DNA of 64,000 nucleotides from Streptomyces sp. P3 (GCF_003032475.1 NZ_CP028369.1:3348001-3412000), one strand, 5' to 3'; counted from the first letter of the stretch, positions 41,801-50,552 are shown. Made by a program: numbers and translations. The notes: generated by a model from the sequence alone, not told the origin.

Positions 41801-43150
41801 CTACTTCGCCTGCGCGATGTCCGTGTCGATCTGCGCGGCGGCCTTCTTCAGCCCGGCCGCCAGGTCGGTGACCTTGCCGCTCTCGTAGTCGTAGCCGAGC
41901 TGCTGGACGGTCGTCAGGTAGACGCCGCCGTTGACCGAGGCGGGGGAGGTGGTGGAGTTCGGGTTCGCGGCGATGTCCAGGAACGTCTTGAACCGCGGGT
42001 CGTACTTCAGGTCGGGGGACTTCAGGGCGTCCAGGGTGGAGGGCACGTTGTGGATGGCGTTGGAGAAGGCGACGACCGCGTCCGTGTCGGTGGTCATGTA
42101 CTTCACCAGTTCCCAGGCCGCGTTCTGCTTCTTGCTGGTGGCGGCGATGCCGGCGATGGTTCCGGTGATGTAGCCCTTGCCGTACCGGGCCGCCTGGTCG
42201 TCCGGGACGGGCAGCGGGGCGACGCCGATCTCGAAGGCGGGCTTGGCCTCCAGGGCCATGCCCAGGCGCCACTCGCCGTCCAGCTGCATGGCCACCTGGC
42301 CGGTGTGGAAGGGGTGCTTGGGGCCCCACTCGTCGCCGAGGCCGGCGCGGAAGGTCTCCAGCTTCCTGAACCCGCCGAGCTCGTCGACCAGCTTCTTCTG
42401 GGTGGTGAAGGCCGCCGCGACCGCCGGGTCCGTGCCGATGGTCGACTTGCCGGACGCGTCGAAGTAGGTCGGCCCGAACTGGCCCATGTAGTGCTCGGTG
42501 GTCGTCTCCCAGCCGTGGTAGTTCGGCATGAAGCCGAGCTGCTTGTAGGTGGCGCCCTGGGTGATCGTCAGCTTCTTGGCGTCGGCCTCGAACTCGGACC
42601 AGGTCTTCGGGGGAGCGGTGATGCCGGCCTTCTCGAACGCCGTCCGGTTGTAGTAGAGGCCGTAGGCGTCGCCCAGCAGCGGGACGGCGCACCGGTCGCC
42701 CTCGAACTGGGTGTACTCGTTCATCGCCTTCGGGAACGTCGTCGCCGGGTCGATGTTCGCCTTCTTGAAGAAGGGGTTGAGGTCGACCAGGGCGCCCGAC
42801 GAGCAGAACTTGCCGACGTTGTTGGTGGTGAAGGACGAGATCACGTCGGGCGCCGTGCTGCCGCCGGCCCGCAACGCCTGGTTGATCTTGTCGTCGGTCA
42901 TGTTGCCGACGACCTTCACATGGACGTCGGGGTGCGTCTTCTCGAAGCCGGCGACCAGCGCCTGCACGGCCTTCACCTCGTTCGGCGCGCTCCAGGCGTG
43001 CCAGAAGGTGAGGGTCGTCTCCTTCGACGCGTCGTCGCTCGCGTCGGAGGCGGACTGGCCGGTGCAGGCGGTCGTGCTCAGCAGCAGAGCGGTGGAAACG
43101 GTGAGGGCGAAAGCCGCTTTTCGGACTACCTGGGGTATGCGTGTGGGCAT
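41801..43150 (-). CDS. csnE: CsnE, sugar-binding lipoprotein
   Basis: 449 residues. A lipoprotein signal ends in LLSTTAC (Cys29), followed by a Ser/Asp linker and a type 1 (MalE-like) solute-binding fold: LTFWHAWSAPNEVKAVQALV, GGSTAPDVISSFTTNNVGKF and GEWRLGMALEAKPAFEIGVA. As the binding protein of the csn operon it should capture glucosamine oligosaccharides from chitosan. Exact ligand is inferred from the operon. Confidence 0.9.
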   Translation of the reverse strand: MPTRIPQVVRKAAFALTVSTALLLSTTACTGQSASDASDDASKETTLTFWHAWSAPNEVKAVQALVAGFEKTHPDVHVKVVGNMTDDKINQALRAGGSTAPDVISSFTTNNVGKFCSSGALVDLNPFFKKANIDPATTFPKAMNEYTQFEGDRCAVPLLGDAYGLYYNRTAFEKAGITAPPKTWSEFEADAKKLTITQGATYKQLGFMPNYHGWETTTEHYMGQFGPTYFDASGKSTIGTDPAVAAAFTTQKKLVDELGGFRKLETFRAGLGDEWGPKHPFHTGQVAMQLDGEWRLGMALEAKPAFEIGVAPLPVPDDQAARYGKGYITGTIAGIAATSKKQNAAWELVKYMTTDTDAVVAFSNAIHNVPSTLDALKSPDLKYDPRFKTFLDIAANPNSTTSPASVNGGVYLTTVQQLGYDYESGKVTDLAAGLKKAAAQIDTDIAQAK

Positions 43151-43199
43151 GGCGGAGCCTTCCAGGGACAGGACATGACGGGGTGAGGTGAGGTGAAGA

Positions 43200-43218
43200 G
43201 GCGGAGGAGGACTCCGCC
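43200..43218 (-). promoter_or_regulatory. Hairpin between csnR and csnE
   Basis: GGCGGAG (43200-43206) pairs with CTCCGCC (43212-43218), loop GAGGA. In the 123-base gap it could weaken read-through or protect the message, setting csnR and csnE-K at different levels. No T run. Confidence 0.45.
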
Positions 43219-43273
43219 GCGGGTCACGGGGTCACGGAATGACGGGTGAGGGGTGCGGGGTGCGGGGTGTGGC

Positions 43274-44485
43274 TCAGCGCGAGGTGTCGAAGACCTCGTC
43301 GCGGGTGGCGGCCAGCGCGCTCTCCAACGCGCCGCGCAGCACGGGCCGTTCGGTGACGTCGCCCATGACCAGCTTCGGCCTGGAGGCGGCCAGCTCCTCC
43401 AGTTCGTCCTGGACGAGGGCGCGCAGCAGTTCGCCGCCGGCGGTCAGGGAGGCGCCGCTGAGGACGACGAGTTCGGGGTCGAGCACGGAGACCAGCGAGG
43501 CGAGACCGGTCGCGAGCCGGGTCGCGTAGGTCTGCAGCAGCAGCCGGTGCAGGGCGGTGTCCTCGGCGGCGGCCCGCCGTACGAGCGCGGCGGCGACCTC
43601 GGCGTACGGCCCCTCGGGGACGTCGTCGATGCCGAGCTCCCGGGCCAGCCGGGGGATGGCCTGCGAGCCCGCGAGCTCCTGGTAGCCGCCGCTGTTGGCC
43701 TTGGTCACCTGACGGACCAGGGGCGCGCCCGGAACCGGCAGGAAGCCGACCTCGCCCGCGCCGCCGGTCCACCCGCGGTGCAGCCGGCCGCCGAGGACCA
43801 GGGCGGCGCCGAGCCCGCCCTCGTTCCACAGCAGGACGAAGTCCTCGTGGCCGCGGGCCGCGCCGAGCCGCTGTTCGGCGACGGCGGCGAGGTTGACGTC
43901 GTTCTCGTACTCGACCGGCATCGGCAGGGCTGCGGCGAGGTCGTCGAGCAGCGCGGGGGAGTGCCAGCCGGGCAGGTGGGAGGCGTAGCGCAGGCGACCG
44001 GTGGTGGGGTCGAAGGCGCCGGGGGTGGCGACGACGAGCCGGCGCACGTCGTCCCGGGTGAGGCCGGCGGCCTTGACGGCGCCGTCGAGGGCGTCGGTGA
44101 CCTGCCGTACGACGGCTCCGGCGGTGTTCCTGCCGGGTGTGGGCACCTCGTGCGCGCCCACGGTCCGGCCGGTGACGTCGGCGACCGAGGCGAGGACGCG
44201 TTCGGGGGTGACGTCGAGCCCCGCGGCGTACCCGGCGGCCGGGTTGACCGCGTAGAGCTGGGCGTTGGGGCCGGGCCGCCCCGCGGTGGTGCCGGTCGCG
44301 AGGACCAGTCCCGCCGCCTCCAGCCGGGCCAGGAGCTGTGAGGCGGTGGGCTTCGACAGGCCGGTGAGCTTGCCGATGCGGGTGCGCGACAACGGGCCGT
44401 GCGTCAACAGGAGGTCGAGCGCGGCGCGGTCGTTCATGGCGCGCAGGACGCGCGGGGTGCCCGGCGTGCCGGCGGTTCCTGCCAT
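43274..44485 (-). CDS. csnR: CsnR, ROK-family repressor
   Basis: 403 residues. A winged-helix DNA-binding domain (RAALDLLLTHGPLSRTRIGK, LTGLSKPTASQLLARLEAAG) is joined to a ROK sugar-sensing domain (AAGLDVTPERVLASVADVTG; ENDVNLAAVAEQRLGAARGH; WTGGAGEVGFLPVPG). The HxGxH/CxCGxxGC zinc motif of typical ROK proteins is missing. From memory, CsnR represses the Streptomyces csn operon and the chitosanase gene through AGGAAAGTTTCCT boxes, and exactly such a box lies just upstream. ATG at 44483-44485; a GTG 12 bases upstream is an alternative with tight Shine-Dalgarno spacing. Confidence 0.87.
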   Translation of the reverse strand: MAGTAGTPGTPRVLRAMNDRAALDLLLTHGPLSRTRIGKLTGLSKPTASQLLARLEAAGLVLATGTTAGRPGPNAQLYAVNPAAGYAAGLDVTPERVLASVADVTGRTVGAHEVPTPGRNTAGAVVRQVTDALDGAVKAAGLTRDDVRRLVVATPGAFDPTTGRLRYASHLPGWHSPALLDDLAAALPMPVEYENDVNLAAVAEQRLGAARGHEDFVLLWNEGGLGAALVLGGRLHRGWTGGAGEVGFLPVPGAPLVRQVTKANSGGYQELAGSQAIPRLARELGIDDVPEGPYAEVAAALVRRAAAEDTALHRLLLQTYATRLATGLASLVSVLDPELVVLSGASLTAGGELLRALVQDELEELAASRPKLVMGDVTERPVLRGALESALAATRDEVFDTSR

Positions 44486-44560
44486 GGGGATCGACACCTG
44501 CCTCTCTGAACTGCCCAGCTTCTCAAGTCCGCCGGACACACGTCCACATCCGGTCATTGT

Positions 44561-44575
44561 TAGGAAAGTTTCCTA
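44561..44575. promoter_or_regulatory. CsnR-type ROK operator
   Basis: TAGGAAAGTTTCCTA is a perfect 15-base palindrome centred on 44568, 76 bases upstream of the csnR ATG. It agrees with the CsnR box as I recall it and should give autoregulation of csnR-K by glucosamine oligosaccharides. Confidence 0.85.
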
Positions 44576-44634
44576 TCGACTGGCAGGAACGTAGACCCGC
44601 CGGGAAGGGGACGTCAAGGACTGAAACGGCGAAA

Positions 44635-44667
44635 GCTCCCGGGTCGACGAAGTCGTTACCCGGGAGC
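44635..44667 (-). terminator. Terminator of the mscS-type gene
   Basis: GCTCCCGGGT (44635-44644) pairs with ACCCGGGAGC (44658-44667), a perfect 10-bp stem 35 bases past the channel stop, followed on the minus strand by TTTC. Confidence 0.8.
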
Positions 44668-44701
44668 GCCCTGCCTCGAACGTGTGTGCCGAACCGTTCC
44701 G

Positions 44702-45814
44702 CTACATCGGCGAGGGGGTGGTCGTCCCCGCGCGGGGCTGGGCGATCGGCGTCGCCGCCGACGACTGCGGGGACTCCGTGTTGGCGAACGCGGAGGGCGC
44801 CGCGACCGCCGCCGAGGAGTCCGCCGGGTCCTCCGTCGCGGGGGCGGTCGCGCCCCCCACGATGCGGATGTCGGCCGCGTCGAAGGCGCGCTTGACCCGC
44901 CAGCGCAGTTCCCGCTCGACCGTCAGGGACTTGCCCGGCATCGTCTTCGCGGAGACGCGGACCACCATCGAGTCGAGCAGGACGCTGTCCAGGCCGAGGA
45001 CCTCGATCGGGCTCCACAGGAGCTCGTTCCAGGGCTCTTCCTTGCTCATCTTCTCGGCGACCTCGTCCAGGGTGGATTTCACCCGGTCGAGGTCCTCGGA
45101 CGCCTTGACGGTCACGTCGACGCCGGCCGTCGCCCAGCCCTGGGAGAGGTTGCCGATCCGCTTGACCTCGCCGTTGCGGACGTACCAGATCTCCCCGTTG
45201 TCGCCGCGCAGCTTGGTCACCCGCAGCCCCACCTCGATGACCTCGCCGGAGGCCACGCCCGCGTCGATCTGGTCGCCGACGCCGTACTGGTCCTCGAGGA
45301 TCATGAACACGCCGGAGAGGAAGTCGGTGACCAGGTTGCGCGCGCCGAAACCGATGGCGACACCCGCGACACCCGCCGAGGCCAGCAGCGGGGCCAGGTT
45401 GATCTCGAAGGTGCCCAGCACCATCAGCGCGGCCGTGCCCAGGATCAGGAAGCTCGCCACCGAGCGCAGCACCGAGCCGATCGCCTGCGAGCGCTGACGC
45501 CGCCGCTCGTTGTTGACCAGCAGCCCGCCCAGCGCCGTGCCGTCGACCGAGGCGACGGTGCGGTTCATCCGGTCGATCAGCTTGGTGATCGCCCGCTGCA
45601 CCACCACTCTCAGCACCACCGCGATCACCAGGATCAGCAGCACCCGCAGACCGATCGCCAGCCAGGTCGACCAGTTCTGCTCGACCCAGCTGGCCGCGTT
45701 CGTCGCGCTCTCCTGGGCATCCTGGAGGGACGGGACGGTCACCGCGGTCGGCGACTCCGAGGGAGTCGGCGACGGCGACGCGTCGGCGGCCAGCAGGACG
45801 GCGGGCAAGGACAC
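44702..45814 (-). CDS. MscS-type mechanosensitive channel
   Basis: 370 residues. Hydrophobic segments (WLAIGLRVLLILVIAVVLRV; SFLILGTAALMVLGTFEINL) precede the pore-lining helix PLLASAGVAGVAIGFGARNL. The beta domain has LVTDFLSGVFMILEDQYGVG and ISYVRNGEV-like WYVRNGEVKRIGNLS. MscS channels open on osmotic downshock and release solutes. The GTG at 45812-45814 has GGAGG nine bases upstream and was preferred to an ATG at 45919. The C-terminal 60 residues are a Ser/Ala/Thr-rich disordered tail. Confidence 0.9.
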   Translation of the reverse strand: MSLPAVLLAADASPSPTPSESPTAVTVPSLQDAQESATNAASWVEQNWSTWLAIGLRVLLILVIAVVLRVVVQRAITKLIDRMNRTVASVDGTALGGLLVNNERRRQRSQAIGSVLRSVASFLILGTAALMVLGTFEINLAPLLASAGVAGVAIGFGARNLVTDFLSGVFMILEDQYGVGDQIDAGVASGEVIEVGLRVTKLRGDNGEIWYVRNGEVKRIGNLSQGWATAGVDVTVKASEDLDRVKSTLDEVAEKMSKEEPWNELLWSPIEVLGLDSVLLDSMVVRVSAKTMPGKSLTVERELRWRVKRAFDAADIRIVGGATAPATEDPADSSAAVAAPSAFANTESPQSSAATPIAQPRAGTTTPSPM

Positions 45815-46138
45815 GGCAGGTACCTCCAGGTGCTGCACTGCTCCGTCCGGCGCGGCGGTCGAGGTCGACGCGCCCGGCCAGGTCACGGAAAGGTCACCGG
45901 ACAGACAGAACCACCACACTAACGGGGCATCGTGCGTGGTTCGGCGCGATCGGTGAAGGAGAGACGGTCCTCACCCGTGCTTGAACAGGCCGTGATCCTG
46001 GGGAGACAACAGGGTGTGGTCGAAAACACTCCCAGCCCGTTACCGGGACATGGTGGCGCGGTCAGCGGGCGAGAGGGGAGACTGACCACAGATCGTCCCG
46101 GCGCGAGCCACGCGCCGCCGACGCCCAAGGAGGCATCC
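45815..46138. other. Divergent region between the MscS channel and HNH genes
   Basis: 324 bases serving two divergent genes. AAGGAGG (46127-46133) is the HNH ribosome site. I see no clear promoter boxes or repeats. Confidence 0.5.
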
Positions 46139-46675
46139 GTGCCGCACGTCCTGGTCCTCAACGCGTCGTACGAACCACTCGGCGTCGTACCGCTCCGCCG
46201 CGCGCTCGTCCTCGTCCTGGAGAACAAAGCGGTCTCCCTCGAGGAATCCGGCGCCTTCCTGCACAGCGCGACCGTCACAGTCCCCGCACCCAGCGTGGTC
46301 CGGCTCAAGCGATTCGTCCGGGTTCCCTATCGTGGGCCCGTCCCGCTGACCCGTCGGGCGCTGTTCGCCCGGGACGGGGGCCGGTGCATGTACTGCGGTG
46401 GCGTCGCAACCAGCGTCGACCACGTCGTCCCGCGCAGCCGCGGGGGCAAGCACGTGTGGGACAACGTCGTGGCGTCCTGCCGCCGCTGCAACCACACCAA
46501 GGCCGACCGGCACCTCGTCGAGATCGGCTGGCGGCTGCGGCACAAGCCTGCCCCGCCCTCCGGCCTCGCCTGGCGCATCATCGGCACGGGCCATCGGGAT
46601 CCGCGCTGGCTGCCGTACCTGCAGCCGTACGGCGCGGACGACGCCCTGGCCAGGATCGACGGCATCTCCGCCTAG
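46139..46675 (+). CDS. HNH endonuclease-domain protein
   Basis: 178 residues from a GTG with AAGGAGG five bases upstream. After a conserved VLVLNASYEPLGVVPLRRAL the HNH motif reads CMYCGG, SVDHVVPRSRGGKHVWDN, SCRRCNHTKADR, so both zinc CxxC pairs and the catalytic His are intact. This stand-alone type is widespread in Actinobacteria and is probably a nicking or repair nuclease rather than a homing element. No intron, inverted repeats or restriction methylase lie nearby. Confidence 0.9.
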   Translation: MPHVLVLNASYEPLGVVPLRRALVLVLENKAVSLEESGAFLHSATVTVPAPSVVRLKRFVRVPYRGPVPLTRRALFARDGGRCMYCGGVATSVDHVVPRSRGGKHVWDNVVASCRRCNHTKADRHLVEIGWRLRHKPAPPSGLAWRIIGTGHRDPRWLPYLQPYGADDALARIDGISA

Positions 46676-46773
46676 GGTCTGTCAGGCGTCCCGTGCGGCT
46701 GTGAGTGCTGCCGGGGCCGCCCGCGGAGCCCGCCCGGGGCTCCGGCGGTCGGCCCACCGGTCGGCCCCGGGCG

Positions 46774-47517
46774 TCAGGCGGCGACGTTGTGGCTTCTCAG
46801 CAGCGCGGTGTACGCCCCTTCGGCGGCGCGTCCCTCGACGGTTCCGGGCGGAGTGTGGGCCAGGAACGTGTGGGTGTCGCCGTGGTGCAGGACGGACCCT
46901 CCGTACATGACCGTGACGTGGTCGGCCTCCTCCGCGAGGTCGGCGACGTCGTGCGTGGACAGCAGGACGCGCACGTCACCGGTGAGCCCGCGCAGGATGT
47001 CGCGGAACACGCGGCGCTGGTAGGGGTCCATGCCGGCGGTCGGCTCGTCCAGCAGCAGGACCCGGGCGCCGTGCACCAGCGCCCCGGCCACGCCGACGCG
47101 CCTCAACTGGCCGCCGGAGAGCTGACTCGTGCGGGCGTCGATCTTGTCGGTCAGCTCCACACGGGCGAGGGCCTTGCGGGCCTGCTTCCAGGCGTCCGTG
47201 CGGTTCATGCCCTTGAGCCAGCCGATGTAGGCGACGTACTCGCGGGCGGTCAGCGTCGGCATGGGCACGATGTCCTGCGGCATCCAGGCCACGGCCTGCC
47301 GGTACGCCGCGGTCCCCGCCGGCGCGCCGTCCAGGGCGACGCGTCCCTTCTGGGGGGTGGTCACCGAGGCCGCGAGCTTCAGCAGCGTCGACTTGCCGGC
47401 CCCGTTGGGACCGAGCAACACGGTGAGGCCTTCCGGCAGGCTGTAGGAGAAGTCCTGGAGGACGGGCTGCTTCCAGCGCCGGTAGCCGTAGGTGCAGTTG
47501 CGGAGTTCGAGTGTCAC
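46774..47517 (-). CDS. ABC exporter ATP-binding protein
   Basis: 247 residues: Walker A LLGPNGAGKSTLLKL, Q-loop region AVAWMPQDIVPMPTLTAREY, signature LSGGQLRRVGVAGAL, Walker B VLLLDEPTAGMD and H-loop LLSTHDVADLAEE. The form resembles drug or peptide exporters. The GTG at 47515-47517 overlaps the stop of the membrane protein by four bases. With the two membrane proteins upstream it makes a three-gene transporter. The cargo is unknown. Confidence 0.9.
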   Translation of the reverse strand: MTLELRNCTYGYRRWKQPVLQDFSYSLPEGLTVLLGPNGAGKSTLLKLAASVTTPQKGRVALDGAPAGTAAYRQAVAWMPQDIVPMPTLTAREYVAYIGWLKGMNRTDAWKQARKALARVELTDKIDARTSQLSGGQLRRVGVAGALVHGARVLLLDEPTAGMDPYQRRVFRDILRGLTGDVRVLLSTHDVADLAEEADHVTVMYGGSVLHHGDTHTFLAHTPPGTVEGRAAEGAYTALLRSHNVAA

Positions 47518-48092
47518 GCTGTTTTCCTCGACGAGCGGATCTGGGCGGCGAGTCCGAGGGCGAACACCACCAGGGAGGCGGCTGCTGCGAACAGGTCGTC
47601 CGCAGGGAGCGCGATGACGGTCCACGAGCGCGGGACGTTCCCGCGGAACCCGATGACGGCGACGGTGACCAACCATCCCACGGGGAGCATCACGGCTCCC
47701 TGGCCGACCCAGGCGCGTCCGAGCAGCATGAGGCCGGTCAGGAACAGGGCGTTGCGCCCTCCGGTCGTGGCCGTCCCGGTTCCCTGGAGGGCGGCGACGA
47801 CGACGCTGCACAGTACGGCGGTCGCCACGACCGCGGTGACGAGCAGGTTGTCGAGCCGGGTGACGGACCGTACGCCGGAGACCTCGGCCGCGGGCAGCCG
47901 GGACTCCAGCATCGCCATCAGGATGGCGAACAGGGGCACCGGGACGAACAGGGCGAGCGCGACCCTGGGGCTGCCGGTGATGGCCGGCAGCAGCACCGTG
48001 GTGTCCTGGACGGCGTAGAGGGCGGCGGTGAAGACGACCAGGGCGAGCGGCAGCAGCGTGTGCCCCCGCCGCGCCTTGAACCACCATCTCAC
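47514..48092 (-). CDS. ABC-transporter-associated membrane protein
   Basis: 192 residues, about six hydrophobic segments (LLPLALVVFTAALYAVQDTT; VALALFVPVPLFAILMAMLE; LLVTAVVATAVLCSVVVAAL). It overlaps its neighbours by four bases on both sides (GTGA at each end). It is the likely second membrane subunit of the exporter. No family recognised. Confidence 0.8.
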   Translation of the reverse strand: MRWWFKARRGHTLLPLALVVFTAALYAVQDTTVLLPAITGSPRVALALFVPVPLFAILMAMLESRLPAAEVSGVRSVTRLDNLLVTAVVATAVLCSVVVAALQGTGTATTGGRNALFLTGLMLLGRAWVGQGAVMLPVGWLVTVAVIGFRGNVPRSWTVIALPADDLFAAAASLVVFALGLAAQIRSSRKTA

Positions 48093-49369
48093 GACGCGTT
48101 CGCCTGACAGGTGTCGAGCTTCTGCTTGATCCACTTGGTCTGCGCGGCCGCGGGTTCGGCCAGCACACGCGTGACGTCGGCCTTGATCTGCTTCTCCAAC
48201 TGCCGGTCCTCGGGGTTCATGCCCTCCTGCTCCCGGCGCATCTGGTAGGCCTCCGCCTGCCCGGTCTTCGTGGCGGCCCACAGCCAGGCCGAGTGCGCGG
48301 TGCGGACGTCGACCTCCTTGCAGCGGAACTTCAGCGAGCGCACCACGACCTGGTACACCGCGTCGCCCCGCTGCACGGGCACGGTCAGCATCATGCGCCA
48401 TTCGGTGTCCGTGGACGCCTTCTGGTGGCGGCCGTCGACGTAGCCGTCGGTGATCAGCCGAGGCCGGGCCGAGGTCGCTCCGGCGTCCCGCAGCACGCTG
48501 AGCGCCTTGGCGCTGGCGCTCTGCACCTCGGGCAGATAGCGCTCGTTGAAGTCGGGCACGCACATGCGCGGCGCGCTGCCGGTGCACGCCATCGCCACGT
48601 TCCCGGTGGTGATCGGCGGAGTGGCCGACCAGTCGGCGGTCAGCCGGTAGGCCCCGACGGCGCCGGCCACGGCGACCGCGGCGGCGAGGGCGACCCGGAG
48701 CAGGCGCCACCCGTAGGGCAGCCAGAGGAGGAGCAGTCCGACGGCGATACCGCCGGCCAGCAGCATCGGGGCAGCCGCCGTGACGAACCGGGGCACCTCG
48801 CCGAAGCCGATCGTGCCGAACTGCCCTGACACATGGCGGGGCCAGTACGGCAGCATCGCCCGGGTGAAGGCGACGAGGAGCCAGTCGGCCACGGCCAGGA
48901 TCGGCGTGGCGATGATGCGGGGAACCCGGCAGCCCACGGCGAATCCCACGATCGCGTGTGCGACGCATATCACCATTGCCGCGAGCGGCAGGCGCAGGCT
49001 GTCGAGGCTGGGCATGGTCGTCGACCGTGCGAGTGAGACCGCGGGGGGAAGGAGCAGAACCAACCACGAGAGCGCGATCACCGGGGCCAGGATATTGGCC
49101 GCGATCCGGTAGCGCGAACGGGCCGGAGCCAAGGCCCATATCCGTGCGCTTTTCAGGCGGCCACTCTCCCAGCAGGAAAGTCCTGCGGCTGTCGCATAAG
49201 CCAGCGCGTACAGCGTCATCAGCGGCTCTGCGACAATGCTCGGCGCGTAATGGAAATAACTCGAGAGAGGGGCTGTCTGGCCTACGACATAGTAAAGGAA
49301 TGTCAGTAGGAGAATAATGGGTGCAGCCCATCGCACACTACCGCTGCGCAGAGTGGTGCTGAATTTCAT
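48089..49369 (-). CDS. ABC-transporter-associated membrane protein with extracytoplasmic tail
   Basis: 426 residues. Six hydrophobic helices occupy the first 240 residues (WAAPIILLLTFLYYVVGQTA; MLLAGGIAVGLLLLWLPYGW). A polar C-terminal domain of about 180 residues has four cysteines (AMACTGSAPRMCVPDFNERY; SLKFRCKEVDVR; KLDTCQANAS), probably outside the membrane in two disulfides. It starts the exporter operon. The combination looks like an ABC-2-type permease with an accessory domain; I recall similar Streptomyces DUF7224-type proteins but am not sure. Confidence 0.8.
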   Translation of the reverse strand: MKFSTTLRSGSVRWAAPIILLLTFLYYVVGQTAPLSSYFHYAPSIVAEPLMTLYALAYATAAGLSCWESGRLKSARIWALAPARSRYRIAANILAPVIALSWLVLLLPPAVSLARSTTMPSLDSLRLPLAAMVICVAHAIVGFAVGCRVPRIIATPILAVADWLLVAFTRAMLPYWPRHVSGQFGTIGFGEVPRFVTAAAPMLLAGGIAVGLLLLWLPYGWRLLRVALAAAVAVAGAVGAYRLTADWSATPPITTGNVAMACTGSAPRMCVPDFNERYLPEVQSASAKALSVLRDAGATSARPRLITDGYVDGRHQKASTDTEWRMMLTVPVQRGDAVYQVVVRSLKFRCKEVDVRTAHSAWLWAATKTGQAEAYQMRREQEGMNPEDRQLEKQIKADVTRVLAEPAAAQTKWIKQKLDTCQANAS

Positions 49370-49399
49370 GCAGTCTCACCGAACCACTTGTCGGCCGGA

Positions 49400-49427
49400 G
49401 AGGGGCGCCCCGTGCGGGACGCCCCTC
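49400..49427 (-). terminator. Hairpin between the secreted protein and exporter genes
   Basis: GAGGGGCG (49400-49407) pairs with CGCCCCTC (49420-49427), with an inner CCC/GGG. It lies in the 78-base gap and probably limits read-through from the secreted protein gene into the exporter operon. Confidence 0.6.
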
Positions 49428-49447
49428 AGGGCTGGTCTGTCAGCCGT

Positions 49448-49867
49448 CTAGTCGGCCTTGGTGGTGTCCACCGACACCGTGCGCACGCTCAGCTGGGGGC
49501 CGAAGGTGGAGCCCCCGATCTTCATGAGCTTGAAGTAGTAGTCCCGCATGCCGGAGGGCAGGTCGGTCCACTCGCCGTTGCTCGTACCGCCGTTGAAGCA
49601 GGCGGTGAACGTCTTGTTGTCGTAGGCCTCGTCGGGCTGGAACGAGATGTCGTTCCAGATCTGCACGTCGGTGCTCTTCGAGCCGTCGGTGGTGCACCCG
49701 GTGAACTTCACCTGCGAGTACAGCTCGTCCGACCAGCGGCGGGACTCGAAGCTGGCGCTGGCGCCGGTTATGGAGCTGCTCCAGTTGGCCTCGGCGATGG
49801 GAGCCATCGCCAGAGTGATCACGGCGGCCGTGCCGACGATCGTGGAAATGCGCGTACCGCGCTTCAT
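49448..49867 (-). CDS. Small secreted protein with two cysteines
   Basis: 139 residues. Signal peptide MKRGTRISTIVGTAAVITLA...AEA, then a beta-rich mature part of about 112 residues: NWSSSITGASASFESRRWSD, KFTGCTTDGSKSTDVQIW, KTFTACFNGGTSNGEWTDLP. The two Cys probably form one disulfide. GGGGAAAG precedes the ATG at 49865-49867, and a good promoter lies 118 bases upstream. No family recognised; the fold could be a jelly-roll as in secreted inhibitors or lectins. It precedes an ABC exporter operon but has its own Sec signal, so it need not be cargo. Confidence 0.82.
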   Translation of the reverse strand: MKRGTRISTIVGTAAVITLAMAPIAEANWSSSITGASASFESRRWSDELYSQVKFTGCTTDGSKSTDVQIWNDISFQPDEAYDNKTFTACFNGGTSNGEWTDLPSGMRDYYFKLMKIGGSTFGPQLSVRTVSVDTTKAD

Positions 49868-49984
49868 GCTTTCCCCTGTTCCTTGCGCGTAAAGCACGGG
49901 GTCAGGCACTTGTGAAGTTGAGAACACACTTCCCCCACATCCCCCGTCCCCCGTGTGGCTGAGGGTTCTTCAGCCTGTGTCTGG

Positions 49985-50014
49985 AAAGTATCAGTCCACT
50001 TCGTGAAAGGTCAA
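49985..50014 (-). promoter_or_regulatory. Promoter of the small secreted protein gene
   Basis: On the minus strand TTGACC (50009-50014), 18-base spacer, TACTTT (49985-49990). The predicted start near 49978 gives a leader of about 110 bases. Confidence 0.6.
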
Positions 50015-50129
50015 CTTCTTTCAAAGTGTGCGCTGTTGGCCTCATCGCCCTCGTCGAGTTGTCTAAAGTGGGGCGATTTTTCACCGTCTGGATTGTGGCG
50101 GGGTGTTCCGAATTCACCCATTGATCTTG

Positions 50130-50153
50130 TCGGTGTCGGTGTCGGTGTCGGTG
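50130..50153. repeat. Four-copy TCGGTG microsatellite
   Basis: TCGGTG repeated four times without interruption at 50130-50153, in the non-coding region upstream of malQ. A 6-bp unit is slippage-prone. Confidence 0.9.
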
Positions 50154-50357
50154 GCGCGGCCGCGTTGCTCGGCACCGGTTCGCCGCGTCGCAGGTGTGAA
50201 CCCGACGCGTCCGCCGCCATGGCACCCGGATGCGGCACGGGGATGTGGCAGCGTGTGACGCGGTGCGTCGGCAGCGGGACGTTCGAGGGGACGTCTGGCC
50301 CGGCGTTCGCTGGGTAGGGCTGCGGTAACCGATGTCGTATCCGATGAGGAGGCCACC

Positions 50358-50552
50358 GTGATCGCGCCGCCCCGGTCCAAACGCCCGGCGGAGCTCTCCG
50401 CCGCCACCGAAGACGTCCGTCTGTGCGCCTTCAGCGCCGAAGGCACCTGCGCCGAACCCCCGCTGACCAGCGAACCCCCGTTGCCCGACGCCGAGCCCCT
50501 GACCAGCGAGCCGCCGCTCGCCGCCGCGGACTCCGACTCCACGAGGCCGTAG
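50358..50552 (+). CDS. Possible small protein coupled to malQ
   Basis: 64 codons from a GTG preceded by GAGGAGG at good spacing. The product starts MIAPPRSKRPAELSAATEDV and contains the repeat EPPLTSEPPL and EPLTSEPPL. It has no signal peptide and one or two Cys. Its TAG is directly followed by the malQ ATG. The ribosome site and abutment support translation. The low-complexity sequence and lack of any family argue for caution; it may be a leader whose translation sets malQ level. Confidence 0.45.
   Translation: MIAPPRSKRPAELSAATEDVRLCAFSAEGTCAEPPLTSEPPLPDAEPLTSEPPLAAADSDSTRP

Larger units (their letters stand above)
49868..50357. other. Divergent AT-richer region upstream of the secreted protein and malQ
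   Basis: 490 bases. It holds the TTGACC/TACTTT promoter of the minus gene, near-direct repeats CTTTGAAAGAAGT and CCTTTCACGAAGT (minus strand, about 50001-50035) around its -35, a four-copy TCGGTG repeat, and GAGGAGG before the small ORF at 50358. No malQ promoter was identified. Confidence 0.55.

Noticed and set aside
46139..46675. HNH protein as part of a homing element or restriction system
   Set aside because: No intron or intein boundaries, methylase or repeats are near; it looks like the common stand-alone actinobacterial type.
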